A stretch of DNA of 64,000 nucleotides from Oreohelix idahoensis (GCA_024509875.1 JAMPIV010005018.1:372001-436000); one strand, 5' to 3'; shown: positions 46,301 through 58,559, counted from the first letter of the stretch. The notes: generated by a model not told the origin, from the sequence alone. Program-made: numbers and translations.

Positions 46301-49300
46301 GACTCTTTTAATCTCTTGAGGATGATTCTGTTTAATACTTTTCCTGGCACTGATAGTAACATTATTCCACTATAATGTGTGCACTCTTGTAAATTTCCCT
46401 TCTTAGGCAACTTGACCAGATAACCATCCTTCCATTCTGCTGGTATTCCCTCTCTCTCCCAGACTTTGCCAAGTAGTTTGTATAATATCTCTGTAGAGGT
46501 ATCAATATCTGTTTTGATGGCCTCTACTGGAATGCAATCTGGACCAGCTGCTTTCCTTTCTTCCAGAAGCTTTATGGCTTTCTTTATTTCTTCTCTACTT
46601 GGTTATTCACAGCTGATTTGTAGCTCCTCTTCTGCTGGCTGGATATCAATGGGATTAGTTGGAGCTGGTCTATTGAGAAGTTCCCCAAAATGTTCTGTCC
46701 ATCTCTACATTTGTTCTTGTATATTACAAAGCAATTTTCCATTCTTATCTTTTATGAGGCCATTTGCTTGTTTATATTTCCCTGTTAGCTTCTTTGTGTT
46801 GTTGTACAGGTCCCTCATATGTCCTTTGGCTGCAGCGTTCTCTGCTTCCCTTGTCAACTCTTCAATATACTTTCTCTTGTCTCTTTTAATGTTTCTTCTT
46901 ACTTCTTTGTTTGCTTCTATGTACACTTCATGAGCCTTGGCTTTGGAGCTTCTGGTTTTGCTTATGTTTAAATCTGCTTTCTTGTTTTTCCTGTCTTCTA
47001 TCTTGCTAATAGTTTCTGTTGTTATCCATGTTTTGTGCTGATGTTCTCTTTTTCACAGTACTTCTTCACATGTCTCATTCCATATACTTTGCACTTGTTG
47101 CCAGTGATTTTCCATTATCTGCTTCATCTTCCAGCTGTTGGAGTACTTGGTGTTTGTTGGATTCTGTGACTGAAAATTGTTCTCGTATTTCCTGATTTCT
47201 TAAATATCCCTCATTATACTATAAAGAGTCCATAGACAAGAAACTGAGAGATGAACAAGCAGGTTTTTGACAAAACAGATCCTGTACAGACCAGATAGCT
47301 ACACTGAGAATAATAGTTGAACAAAGTCTGGAATGGAATTCACTATACATTGGATTCGTGGACTATGAAAAGGCATTTGACAGCATAGACAGAGAATCAC
47401 TTTGGAAATTGATGAGGCATTATGGAGTTCCCATGAAGATCATTAACTTAATAAAGAAGACCTATGAAGACATGACATGTAGAGTTCTATATGAAGGACA
47501 ACTTACATAACCGTTTAGGATTAAAATGGGAGTGAGACTGGGATGCCTCTTGTCTCCATTTCTTTTCTTATTAGTAATAGATTGGGTTATGAAAACATCA
47601 ACATCACACAACAGAAATGGAATCCAGTGGAATCTGACTAAACAGCTTGATGATCTCGATTTTGCAGATGACTTGGCTCTTCTGTCCCATAACCATAACC
47701 AGATGCAAAAGAAAATGAAAGTTCTTGATGAGAAGTCACAACAAGTGGGTCTAAAATTACACAGGGATAAGACAAAGATTAAGAGAATAAATGCAAGAAA
47801 TGATAACAAGGTTGAACTTGAAGAAACACCAATACAAGATGTAGAATTGTACACATATCTTGGCAGATGTAGAATTGTACACATATCTTGGCAGATGTAG
47901 AATTGTACACATATCTTGGCAGATGTAGAATTGTACACATATCTTGGTAGATGTAGAATTGTACACATATCTTGGCAGATGTAGAATTGTACACATATCT
48001 TGGCAATGTAGAATTGTACACATATCTTGGCAGATGTAGAATTGTACACATATCTTGGCAGATGTAGAATTGTACACATATCTTGGCAGATGTAGAATTG
48101 TACACATATCTTGGTAGATGTAGAATTGTACACATATCTTGGCAGATGTAGAATTGTACACATATCTTGGCAGATGTAGAATTGTACACATATCTTGGTA
48201 GATGTAGAATTGTACACATATCTTGGCAGATGTAGAATTGTACACATATCTTGGCAGATGTAGAATTGTACACATATCTTGGCAGATGTAGAATTGTACA
48301 CATATCTTGGTAGATGTAGAATTGTACACATATCTTGGCAGATGTAGAATCGTACACATATCTTGGCAAATGTAGAATTGTACACATATCTTGGCAGATG
48401 TAGAATTGTACACATATCTTGGTAGATGTAGAATTGTACACATATCTTGGCAGATGTAGAATTGTACACATATCTTGGTAGATGTAGAATTGTACACATA
48501 TCTTGGCAGATGTAGAATTGTACACATATCTTGGCAGATGTAGAATTGTACACATATCTTGGCAGATGTAGAATTGTACACATATCTTGGCAGATGTAGA
48601 ATTGTACACATATCTTGGCAGATGTAGAATTGTACACATATCTTGGCAGATGTAGAATTGTACACATATCTTGGCAGATGTAGAATTGTACACATATCTT
48701 GGCAGATGTAGAATTGTACACATATCTTGGCAGATGTAGAATTGTACACATATCTTGGCAGATGTAGAATTGTACACATATCTTGCCAGATGTAGAATTG
48801 TACACATATCTTGGCAGATGTAGAATTGTACACATATCTTGGCAGATGTAGAATTGTACACATATCTTGGCAGTAATATAGACAAAGTTGGAGGGACATA
48901 CAGTGATATCAAACTAAGAATACAAAAGGCAAGAGGAGCTTTCATTGCATTGGGAAATATATGGAGATCAAGAGAAATCGGATCCAACACGAAAATAAGA
49001 ATCTTCAACTCAAATGTGAAGTCAGTCCTATTGTATGGCTCTGAAACATGGAGAACAACAAAGACAACAACCAAAAAGCTACAGACTTTCAAAGATGGGT
49101 GCTTGTGTAGAACGGAGGGATTAAAATGGTATGACAAGGTTACCAACGTGGAACTGATGACAAGAACCAGTGGAACAAGAGTTGAGAAGAAGATGATGGC
49201 GATGGATAGGACACACACTGAGGAAACCTGTTGATAGCATTACAAGGCAGTCCTTGTTCTGGAATCCTCAGGGACAGAGAGGCAGAGGTAGACCAAAAGA

Positions 49301-49448
49301 CACATGGAGAAGAGAACTGGATACAGAGGTAAAAAATGATGAGGTAAACATTGAAAGAACTTGAGCAGATGGCACAGGACAGGAAGACTTGGCATGTGTT
49401 TGTTGAAGGCCTATGCTCCTTGAGGAGCTAAAGGGTATTGATTGATTG
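46301..49448 (+). mobile_element. LINE-C with 5' inversion, in the zinc-finger array
   Basis: Target duplication attcttttatg at 46290-46300 and 49449-49459. 46301-47224 is inverted: read on the minus strand it encodes the linker and RT fingers (ANKEVRRNIKRDKRKYIEE, EERKAAGPDCIPVEAIK, VWEREGIPAEWKDG, GKVLNRIILKRLKES). 47225-49448 continues in the plus direction from KESIDKKLRDEQAGF through FVDYEKAFDSIDRESLW, LDFADDLALLSH, a tandem array, VGGTYSDIKLRIQKARGAF and the (TGAT)n tail. About a dozen bases (aaagagtccata) occur at both sides of the inversion. This is the twin-priming pattern. Confidence 0.9.
47838..48872. repeat. 28-bp minisatellite, about 37 copies, within LINE-C RT
   Basis: Unit gcagatgtagaattgtacac plus atatcttg. 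The first and last units flow into LINE-C coding sequence (QDVELYTYLG before, SNIDKVGGTYSD after), so the array is an amplification of the RT's own codons. The long CVQFYICQDMCTILH minus-strand ORFs (380-479 codons) are artefacts of a 28-bp unit lacking stops. Confidence 0.96.
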
Positions 49449-49459
49449 ATTCTTTTATG

Positions 49460-50345
49460 ACTTTGTAAGCTACCTGTCTCAGTAAATGCTGCTCCACAAA
49501 CATCACACTTCTGAGGCTTTTATCCTGAATGTATTCTTTTAAGTCTTTCTAGGTGACTTTCTGACTTTGTAGGTTACCTGTCTCAGTAAATGCTGCTCCA
49601 CAAACATCACACTTCTGAGGCTTTTATCCTGAATGTATTCTTTTAAGTCTTTCTAGGTGACTTTCTGACTTTGAAGGTCACCTGTCTGAGTAAATGCTGC
49701 TCCACAAACATCACACTTCTGAGGCTTTTATCCTGAATGTATTCTTTTAAGTCTTTCTAGGTGACTTTCTGACTTTGTAGGTTACCTGTCTCAGTAAATG
49801 CTGCTCCACAAACATCACACTTCTGAGGCTTTTATCCTGAATGTATTCTTTTAAGTCTTTCTAGGTGACTTTCTGACTTTGTAGGTTACCTGTCTCAGTA
49901 AATGCTGCTCCACAAACATCACACTTCTGAGGCTTTTATCCTGAATGTATTCTTTTAAGTCTTTCTAGGTGACTTTCTGACTTTGTAGGTCACCTGTCTG
50001 AGTAAATGCTGCTCCACAAACATCACACTTCTGAGGCTTTTATCCTGAATGTATTCTTTTAAGTCTTTCTAGGTGACTTTCTGACTTTGTAGGTTACCTG
50101 TCTCAGTAAATGCTGCTCCACAAACATCACACTTCTGAGGCTTTTATCCTGAATGTATTCTTTTAAGTCTTTCTAGGTGACTTTCTGACTTTGTAGGTTA
50201 CCTGTCTCAGTAAATGCTGCTCCACAAACATCACACTTCTGAGGCTTTTATCCTGAATGTATTCTTTTAAGTCTTTCTAGGTGACTTTCTGACGTTGTAG
50301 GTTACCTGTCTGAGTAAATGCTGCTCCACAAACTTCTAACTCTTC
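49460..50345. repeat. 104-bp satellite derived from zinc-finger sequence, about 8 copies
   Basis: Near-identical units spaced 104 bases (for example 49551, 49655 and 49759). Each holds on the minus strand a recognisable piece of a finger ([17 protein letters not shown], with one Cys codon disrupted). 104 is not a multiple of three and differs from the 84-base finger period, so it is non-coding. It lies directly downstream of the intact finger exon. Confidence 0.9.
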
Positions 50346-50366
50346 TGTATGTGTTCTTTTATGACT

Positions 50367-51878
50367 TTATAGTTTACCTGTCTGACTAAATGCTACTCCA
50401 CAAACATTACACTTGTAAGGTTTATTTCCTGTATGCATTTTGTTATGCCATCGAAGGCTACTTTTGAGAGTAAATGCTGCTCCACAAACATCACATTTGT
50501 AAGGCTTCTCTCCTGTATGTATTCTTTTATGACCTTGTAGACTACTGCTCACAGTAAATGCTGCTCCACAAACATCACACTTGTAAGCCTTCTCTCCTGT
50601 ATGTATTCTTTTATGACCTTGTAGACTACCTCTGTGAGTAAATGCTGCTCCACAAACATCACACTTGTAAGGCTTCTCTCCTGTATGTATTCTTTTATGA
50701 CTCTGTAGACCACTGCTCTGAGTAAATGCTGCTCCACAAACATCACACTTGTAAGGTTTCTCTCCTGTATGTATTCTTTTATGACTCTGTAGATCACTGC
50801 TCCGAGTAAATGCTGCTCCACAAACATCACACGTGCAAGGCTTCTCTTCTGTATGTTTTTTTTTATGACTCTGTAGGTGACCTGTCTGAGTGAATGCTAC
50901 TCCACATACATCACACATGTAAGGCTTCACTCCTGTATGTATTCTTTTATGACGTTGTAGACTACTGCTCACAGTAAACGCTGCACCACAATTATCACAC
51001 TTGTAAGGCTTCTCTCCTGTATGTATTCTTTTGTGTTTTTTTAGACTACCACTCTCAGTAAATGCTGCTCTACAAACATCACACTGGTAAGGCTTCTCTC
51101 CTGTATGTATTCTTTTATGACTTAGTAGTTTAGCTGTCTGAGTAAATGCTATTCCACATACATCACACTTGTAAAGCTTCTCTCCTGTATGTATTCTTTT
51201 ATGATTACATAGAGTACTGCTCCAAGTAAATGCTGCATCACATACATCACACTTGTAAGGTTTATTTCCTGTATGTATTCTTGTATGACTTTGTAGATTA
51301 CCTGTCTGAGTAAATACATCACACTTGTAAGGCTTCTGTCCTGTATGTATTCTTTTATGCTGCTGTAGGTTATCTTTGACAGAAAATGATGCACCATTAA
51401 TGTCACACTTGAAGGATTTGTCTTTCTCTATATTCTTGTGAGACTGAGTGCTTAAATCACTGCAAGCAGCAACAGCTCTGTCAGTCACACAATGCTGAAC
51501 ATTTATCTCACTGGCAGAAAATGGTTTAATACAATTTATGTTACAGACTTGATTTTTACAAACTGATGTATTACTGTGTAGGTTGTCATACACTGTAGCT
51601 GTCCTTTCCTGACTGTTGATGAGGTTCACTGATGCTTCATTACAAGTGAGTCTCAGGTTGATGCTATCTTCTCTTGCTACATCAGTAAAAGTGCAATCTC
51701 CAATCTGATTCACTGCTTCATTCATGTTATTTAGACTGTCCTGTGGTAACACATTCTGAAGATCACTGCATTTATTATCAAACTCCCAGCGTCCATCTCT
51801 GTGTACTGTTGTCATATGCTTTTCCAGGACATCAAGTTGGAAGAAATGAGTGTTGCATAGGTGACAAGAATAAACACC
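50367..51878 (-). CDS. C2H2 zinc-finger protein, terminal exon
   Basis: Likely a nuclear sequence-specific DNA-binding protein. A splice acceptor (ttattattacag) precedes GTGTTTATTC at 51878, so the ATG at 51902 is intronic. The exon opens with a lone finger VYSCHLCNTHFFQLDVLEKH, then a linker of about 130 residues. Two defective fingers follow (CDIN and a deleted one), then ten good ones of the [11 protein letters not shown]6-L-x2-HKRIHTGEKPY type, about 84 bases each. The last finger is cut by TAA (GKL*), where neighbours have CAA; reading on would give part of another finger. No KRAB, SCAN or BTB domain is seen. Recent tandem duplication of the fingers is evident from their similarity. Confidence 0.88.
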   Translation of the reverse strand, partial: GVYSCHLCNTHFFQLDVLEKHMTTVHRDGRWEFDNKCSDLQNVLPQDSLNNMNEAVNQIGDCTFTDVAREDSINLRLTCNEASVNLINSQERTATVYDNLHSNTSVCKNQVCNINCIKPFSASEINVQHCVTDRAVAACSDLSTQSHKNIEKDKSFKCDINGASFSVKDNLQQHKRIHTGQKPYKCDVFTQTGNLQSHTRIHTGNKPYKCDVCDAAFTWSSTLCNHKRIHTGEKLYKCDVCGIAFTQTAKLLSHKRIHTGEKPYQCDVCRAAFTESGSLKKHKRIHTGEKPYKCDNCGAAFTVSSSLQRHKRIHTGVKPYMCDVCGVAFTQTGHLQSHKKKHTEEKPCTCDVCGAAFTRSSDLQSHKRIHTGEKPYKCDVCGAAFTQSSGLQSHKRIHTGEKPYKCDVCGAAFTHRGSLQGHKRIHTGEKAYKCDVCGAAFTVSSSLQGHKRIHTGEKPYKCDVCGAAFTLKSSLRWHNKMHTGNKPYKCNVCGVAFSQTGKL

Positions 51879-53911
51879 TGTAATAATAAAGATAATGAGC
51901 AAAGATAAATAATGAAATGCATGTCTTATATGTTTAGTTAAAATTTGTTAGCAAAATGTAGTAACAAACACATAAGCACAATTTTCTGATAATTATGTGA
52001 TTGTTATTCAGGATCAACATCATTGCAATCCAGGCACACCCATTGGTGCTAAGTCTTCCTCAGCAAATGTTGATGTGTATGAATGCTTACTGTACTGTAC
52101 CATCCTGATTGTATACATGTCGGCTGCATCTTCTAATATGTCATACCTGCTAGTCTTATGTTTGGTGCCACATTCCAGCTATCTTAGCCTTGTTGATTCA
52201 TCTATTGCAGTGTTGTTTTCTAACAGATGATCATTAACTGTCCTCAGCATCTCTCCCTTGTGCAGGACCAGTGTCCCTGCTATGGGTGCTCACAAAGCTA
52301 GTCTGTCAGCACTCTTATTGCTGTGTGATACACCTGAATGACTTGTACAGTAGATTCACACTAGCTTCTGAATATTCAAGGCCTCTATAAATGTTTTCTA
52401 ATCATGCAACAGACATCCATTTTGAGCCTTTAAAAGCATGGACTGAGAGAGTGACACAATAACATACATGTCACACGCTATGTTTTACCCATAATCTGTA
52501 CAGGGTGTTTGCATTTTCAGATGTGTACGGCCCGTACAAATGTCTGTATGGGTTTTTTTGCCTAATTATTAAACATACATATACATTGATCGTCTTGTGC
52601 TACTACCGTAGCCGTAATTTGCGTCATTTTTAATGTTATTTGCATCATTTTTAATGTTATTTGCAAGAGAGTTAGCTTCCGTTTCCGATCTTTATTTAGT
52701 AATGGGTGTATCCGCGTTTATTTTCTGTGAATTTTTAAAATCGCAATCAATCGGCATCGAACACACTACCATTTTCGCTCTAATTTTAATGGATTCTGAC
52801 TCTGATGCGATGACAAGGAGATCTTTGTCTTTATTAGCGCTAATATCGGTTCTCAGAATATGGGTGATGGCAGAGATGGAAACGAAAGAAGAATGTCATT
52901 GCTAGTATGTATAATTTTAGGATTAGGTTTATCAGAAAGGTTTAGGGTTACGGCCGAATGTCACTGCTGACGAGGGCGTTTGTTGCTTTGCTACTGATGA
53001 TGGGTGTAATGAAAAGATCGTCATTTGATTTGTATTGGTCAAATGACTTTCATTGAGATGCAAAGGGATATGGACTCTTCGTTTGTTGGTTTTTTTTTTT
53101 TAATTTTTTTTTTTTAATTTTAAATTAAAAGAAAAACTTTTTTTATCATTTTTTTCATCTTTCCATACCTCTCTTCCTATCACATCTAACATGTACACAA
53201 ACACATTTTATATCATCAGATTCATCATTCATTTATTTCTATAGAGTCCAAAACTTAGAGCAATTGACCAAAAAACTATAGAATTTACAAGTCATCCACT
53301 ATAAAAAAAAGGGGGTGTTGTGAAAAAGAATGCAGCTGCAGGGCACATTTTCGGGAAAACAATGCAGCGTGCTAAAGGATAAGGTCCTATCAAACACAGG
53401 ATTTCCTGGTCTGTTAGTGATAATTAAGCGCAGAAATAGACTAAATGATGACACGATCACATCATTTTTACAGTGCAAAATAAACTCAGACAAATATTGT
53501 TTGAGTTTTAAAACAAATGAAGACCTGTTTTAAAAGGCAAAGTCCCCATGCCTCTATGATGCAGCTGTAATTGAGATTTTTTTTACACGAATTAACTCTT
53601 TTGATACGTTTTTTCTTTTTGTTTTGTACAGGTTTTGCTGGTCTTTGTACAGGGTTTTTGAATTTTGTGTACAGGTTTTTCATCTCCGAGGTGTGGCATG
53701 TATGCAATAACTGCCCTGGTTACTGCCCTAACAGCCTCTATCTCCATTACGTATACATTAAGAAAGTTTAATTAAAATGTGTAAAAAGATTTAATTCTTT
53801 AAGAAAGGCCCACTTGCTGCTTAGTATTAAATGTCATTGTGTGCAGATATTGAAGTCATATAAACTTATGTAGCCAAAATATGAACTTAATAACATTGAT
53901 ATTATATATAC
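51879..53911 (-). other. intron of the zinc-finger gene
   Basis: About 2.03 kb. It holds a decayed LINE RNase H piece at about 52010-52480 and homopolymer T/A runs near 53090-53150. No other supported feature. Confidence 0.6.
52010..52480 (-). pseudogene. decayed LINE RNase H remnant
   Basis: On the minus strand, in broken frames, one reads KAQNGCLLHD, CTSHSGVSHSNKSADRLA (compare the IPGHVGVPGNEKADKLS motif of RNase H) and HKGEMLRTVNDHLLENN. Weak but ordered similarity to the end of a Jockey- or I-type LINE. Confidence 0.42.
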
Positions 53912-54014
53912 CTTTCTCATCTCCAATTAAGTATAACTGTTGTTTACTTTCTGACATGTCCAAGAAGTCAGTATACTGTATCTCAGTTTTAGTACAGCTG
54001 TTGTCACAATCAGC
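53912..54014 (-). CDS. upstream exon of the zinc-finger gene
   Basis: Acceptor ttgtttcag at 54015 and donor AAAG|gtatat at 53911 bound a 103-base exon encoding ADCDNSCTKTEIQYTDFL, then DMSESKQQLYLIGDEK and the first base of a Gly codon. Joined to the exon at 51878 the phase is correct (G plus GT) and the frame stays open. Too short to stand out as an ORF. Exons further upstream, including the start codon, were not found; a LINE-D lies 400 bases away. Confidence 0.7.
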
Positions 54015-54417
54015 CTGAAACAAATTTTGATCAATCCTGGCATTTATAATACATCATCATTATCACTTCTAGCTCCCTAAACAGCCTAGGCCTTCAACAA
54101 ATGTATGACAACTCCTCTTGTTGTATACTATTAGCTCAAGGTTTCTCCATGACTGATTCATATCTTTGACTTTGGTATCCAGTTCTCTACTATGTGTGTT
54201 TTTGAGTCTCCCAAAACCTCTTTTACCCTGGACATTTCAGAATGCTATAAACTAGAGCTATATAACTGAACGGCCTTGACACTGGAGTTGAAGACTGATA
54301 TTTTTTGTGTTCGACTTGACTTCTCTTTGTGTTTATGACACTTGTAATACACAGTTTTTAAATGTAGGGGTGATAACGTTTTTTCTGCAATCATTTTCAC
54401 ATTATTACCACCATTCA
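54015..54417. other. no gene recognised
   Basis: About 400 bases between the upstream finger exon and LINE-D. 54090-54240 on the minus strand has loose similarity to a LINE-C 3' end (ctagctccctaaacagccta, ggccttcaacaaatg) but is too short to assign firmly. Confidence 0.35.
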
Positions 54418-57015
54418 TCATCATCATCATCTCAACCCATAACCCGTCATGGGTCGTAGGGGTGCCATGGTGGAAGCATCAGCAGACAGGGTCCTCCACT
54501 GCTCTCTATTCTCAGCAATACGTACAAGTGTGGAGAAACCGTGTCCTGCCCATTCTTTGATGTTATCAGCCAAGGATTTTCTTTGCCTTCCTCTTCTCCG
54601 TTTACCTTCGACTGTTCCCTGGAGGATCGTTTTCGAAAGGGAGTCATGACGAGTTACATGCCCAAACCAGGCAAGCTTTCGACGTTTCACTATTGACAAA
54701 AGTGGTTCTTGATGCCCTGCATAGGTGTTTATCTTCTCTCTAACATAGACATTTGTTTTGTGCTCTTTATAGCAAATGCGCAAAATTCTTCTATAACATT
54801 TATGCTCGAAAGCCTGAATCCTTCGCTCCGTATCTGCAGTGAGTGTCCAGCCCTCACACCCATACAAGAGAATAGATAATACAAGTGATTTGTATAATTT
54901 GATCTTCACAGGAAAACTGATGTTACTTTTCCAGATCACATTCAACCTTGTCATGGCAGCTGAGGCCATCTCAAGTCTTGTCTTGATTTCTTTATTTGAT
55001 CTTCCATCACTACATATAGTGGACCCGAGATATTTAAAGGTGTTAACTTCTTCTAACGTTTGCCCATTTAACGTAATGTTGGTCGGAACATGTTTCTTAT
55101 GGCTATTCACCAATATCTTGCTTTTTTCTATATTAATTTCCATCCCATATGTTCTTGTTACTTTCTCCAGTCTAGAGGTAAGGTCTTGAAGTTCTGATTC
55201 TGTTCCAGCTATCAGATCAATATCATCAGCAAAACATAGATTACACAGAGGTCGGCCTCCAATCGATATGGTTGATTTATAATCGTAGAGAGCCTCCTGC
55301 ATAATATGTTCTAGATAAATGTTAAAGAGCACTGGTGACAGGATACATCCCTGGCGAACTCCTACAGTTGTTTTGAAAAATTCTCCAATGTCATTGCTTG
55401 CAAAAACAGTACTGCTTGCGTCCTTGTATAGTGCTTCAATGATATCTATGATGTTGGTATCAAAATTGAATTTTCTCATTATTTGCCATAAACCTTCATG
55501 CCAGACTCAATCGAAGGCTTTTGTGAAATCGATGAAGTTATGGTATAAATCATGTTGATGCTGGAGATGTTTTTCGATCAGTAATCTAATATTGAAGATT
55601 TGTTCTGAGGTACTTCTTTTTGGTCTAAAGCCAGCCTGTTCCTCTGACAAGATTTCTTCTGATTTCTGTTTTATTCTGTTCAAAAGTATCCTTAACATCA
55701 CCTTACTTGGATGACTAATAAGGCTAATGGTTCTGTAGTTCTTGCACATTTTTAGATTTCCTTTCTTTGGAAGCGGTATTACTAATGACTGCGTCCATTC
55801 TTTTGGCCATTTTTTTGTACTCCATATCTTCTGGCAAATTGTTGTCATGATTTTTACTATATCTGGTCCTCCATATTTCAAGAGCTCTGTTGGTATATTA
55901 TCCACACCCGGTGACTTCCCTCCTTTCATCGAACATATAGCCTCTTCCACTTCTTCCCGTAGTATTGCTGCATTTCCGAGTTCTCTGTTTTCGCACTTAA
56001 TGTTGTTTAATATGCCTAAGTCAGTGTCAAGTTTACAGTTATATAATTCTTTACAATATTCTGTCCACCTTCTCATTACAGCTGTTTTTTCATTGAGCAG
56101 AGCCCCATTGCTATCTTCTATGACAGTTACCCTGGGCTGTTGGGGTTTTGATAGTCTTCTTAATGTGTCAAAAACTGCCTTGCTGTTACCTTTTATTAGC
56201 CCCGTATTAATGGACTCACATTGATCATCTACCCATTTTTCTTTGGCCTGTTTCATTTTCTTTCTAATATTTTTATTCACCATACTGTATTGCCATGCTG
56301 CTTCAGGAACCTCTTTCTTAACCTTTTTCATTTCCCGCCGTGTATCACATAACTTCAGAATTTCATCTGTAACCCATGGTTTGTTTATTTTCTTTCTTTT
56401 ACCAAGTATTTCTGTTGGTGATTCAATGAGCACGTCTTTCATGTTCTCTGTGATTGAGTTGATATCATCCTCCAAAAAGTTGAGAGCTGCGAATTTTCCT
56501 CCAACAGTTGCCTCAAAGATTCCCGCGATTTCTGGATCTTTCAATTTGTCTAAATTGAATCTTAACTGAGAACATCTGTTTTGATTATAGTTCTTTTTGA
56601 GTTTAAGCTTGAGCGTCATCAATACCATGTCATGATCACTACCAATGTCGGCGCCAGGAAAAGTCCTAGTCTTGGCTTTATTAATGCTGGACTTGAATCT
56701 TTTGGATACAAGAATAAAATCAATTTGGTTATGTATCTCAGTTTTTGGGGCATGCCACGTTGTTCTTCTTGATAACTTATGAGGAAATAGTGTATTTGCA
56801 AGGGTTAGTTTATAGTTGCTGGCAAATTCTAGTAGCCTTAGTCCTCGATCGTTGGTTTCTCCAGTCCCAAATTTCCCCACTGTGCCAGCCCAGTGACCGT
56901 ATGCATCTGGCCCTATTTTAGCATTCCAATCACCTAGAACGATGAGAAGATCTTTCTTTGGAATTTTCTTAATTGCTTCATCCAGATTGTCATAAAATGT
57001 ATCAATTGCCTCATC
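54418..57015 (-). mobile_element. LINE-D, 5'-truncated, one visible nonsense codon
   Basis: The minus strand starts within the endonuclease (DLLIVLGDWNAKIGPDAYGH, IHNQIDFILVSKRF, IGSDHDMVLMTL), then linker, RT fingers (GGKSPGVDNIPTELLKYG), FIDFTKAFD, TGA, VWHEGLW, GVRQGCILSPVLF, CFADDIDLIAG (YADD-like), FKYLGSTICSDG, LAWFGHVTRHDSL and GRQRKSLADNIKEW. It ends with (GATGAT)n at 54418-54430. The TGA at about 55507 replaces an Arg codon expected in RT. It serves as template for recognising the split copy at 28128-44306. The first ATG (57072) is in flanking DNA. Confidence 0.9.
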
Positions 57016-57707
57016 CTCATGCATACATTTAAAGACATACTCACATGCACATATACAAATGAACACATACACTTATGTATACGTGCACTGACAAATGCTC
57101 ATGTACATAAACATGCACATACACAAATATACAGAGCACCCAATTATTGTCTACATAAAATAAGACCCTTTAAGGTCAAAGTAAACTTTCAAACACAAAA
57201 AAACCATTTGAATTGTTTGTGTCAACAACAAAAGATTAACGAAATAAAACATTGAAATAACAAACAACCATGTCTAATAAGGCCGCTTGTAATTTCTGGA
57301 GTCTATGAAATCGGAACAATAATTTGTTTTCTACATAGAGGTTACTTTCACAATTGCCTCCAGCTGGCAGGAAGTAAGAGTGTACTTGAAAGCTGCAACC
57401 AAGGTGGAATGGGTTCAATTCTCTGTACCAAATAACAGGAGGCTAACACTTGGGAGTCATGACCCAAGTGGGCCAGCGCCTCCCCCCCCCCCCCCCCCCC
57501 CGTGTAAAGGCAATTAAAGTGCCAAAACACTTGATTGATGGGGAAACTCTTCTGATGACCAGATTGCCTCTTGTTGTATTGCTCTGTATAGAGTTTCCTA
57601 TCATATCAGGCCTCTTGTAGTGTCTGGGGCCTCTGATCAGACTAAGAAATATTGCTCCCTCAGGATGTTGTACAGGGCACTATTATAAGGTGTTTTGTAG
57701 TTAACTA
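57016..57707. other. no gene recognised; poly(C) run
   Basis: CA-rich start (57019-57135, acatacacatgcac-type) and a run of about 20 C at 57482-57501. No ORF of interest. Confidence 0.5.
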
Positions 57708-58002
57708 ATGGTCTGTTACAGTTTGTCTAGCCAACGGTACTTTCAATATATGAGGTTAATTAACTGTCTGATAAAGTTTGTCTAAACAACAGTACATACA
57801 ACAAATCAGGTTAATTAACTGTCTGATATAGTTTGTCTAAACAATGGTACATACAACATAACAGGTTAATTAACTGTCTGATGTAGTTTCTCTAAACAAT
57901 GGTACATACAACATATCAGGTTAATTAACTGTCTGATGTAGTTTGTCTAAACAATGATACATACAACTTACAAGGTTAATAAACTGTCTGATAAAGTCTG
58001 TC
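57708..58002. repeat. 55-bp tandem array, left part
   Basis: About five units of caatggtacatacaacatat followed by aaggttaattaactgtctga and tatagtttgtctaaa. Interrupted by the hAT element and continued at 62758. Confidence 0.9.
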
Positions 58003-58559
58003 CAGGGTTCATAGCAAGTTTCTTCAATCATTTTCCAGGGTTTTTCCAGCCTTTTCCAGGTCCAAGCACATGATTTTCAAGGATGGGAAACTCCAATATT
58101 TTCCTCATCTAATTTTCTCAAATATAATTATAGCTTTGCTGACCAGCAATCCAGAGCATTACTGCCTCCGATTACCAAGGGTGTTTGCAGATTTCTTTAA
58201 AAATAACTGGTTAAATTGAAAAACAGACATAGGCCTTTGACATTTTTAGAGCACAATTATGAATGGTTGCCACATCCGAAAAAACATATTTTTTGCAAAT
58301 TGGTCACATGATCATGGCGGTTGTCTTGAATTTGTGTGGCTAATTATAGAAATTTCAGGAGATGTTTTAAAACCATGAACTTTTTCCACTTTATAGTGAA
58401 TTTGTTCAATGTCAGTGCGATAAAATGTTAGGGACATGGATGGCAATGAATAAAATAAGCTTACTGATGTATTGACTTAACGATTAACCACGTATTTCAA
58501 CATAAAAGGCTAAAAAAAATTGTGAATAAAAAGCAAAAAATAAATTTAATTTTTGAATT

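Noticed and set aside
47462..49218. Large minus-strand ORFs of 380, 457 and 479 codons (CVQFYICQDMCTILH repeats)
   Set aside because: They are the three frames of a 28-bp tandem repeat without stop codons. The real coding content is LINE-C RT on the other strand.
50549..51406. Minus-strand ORFs with EYIQERNLTSVMFVEQHLL repeats
   Set aside because: Out-of-frame reading of the zinc-finger array.
55742..56569. Plus-strand ORFs of 160 and 108 codons
   Set aside because: Antisense of the LINE-D endonuclease-RT linker on the minus strand.
57482..57501. Poly(C) run as a functional element
   Set aside because: A simple homopolymer, possibly of uncertain length in the assembly, with no associated feature.
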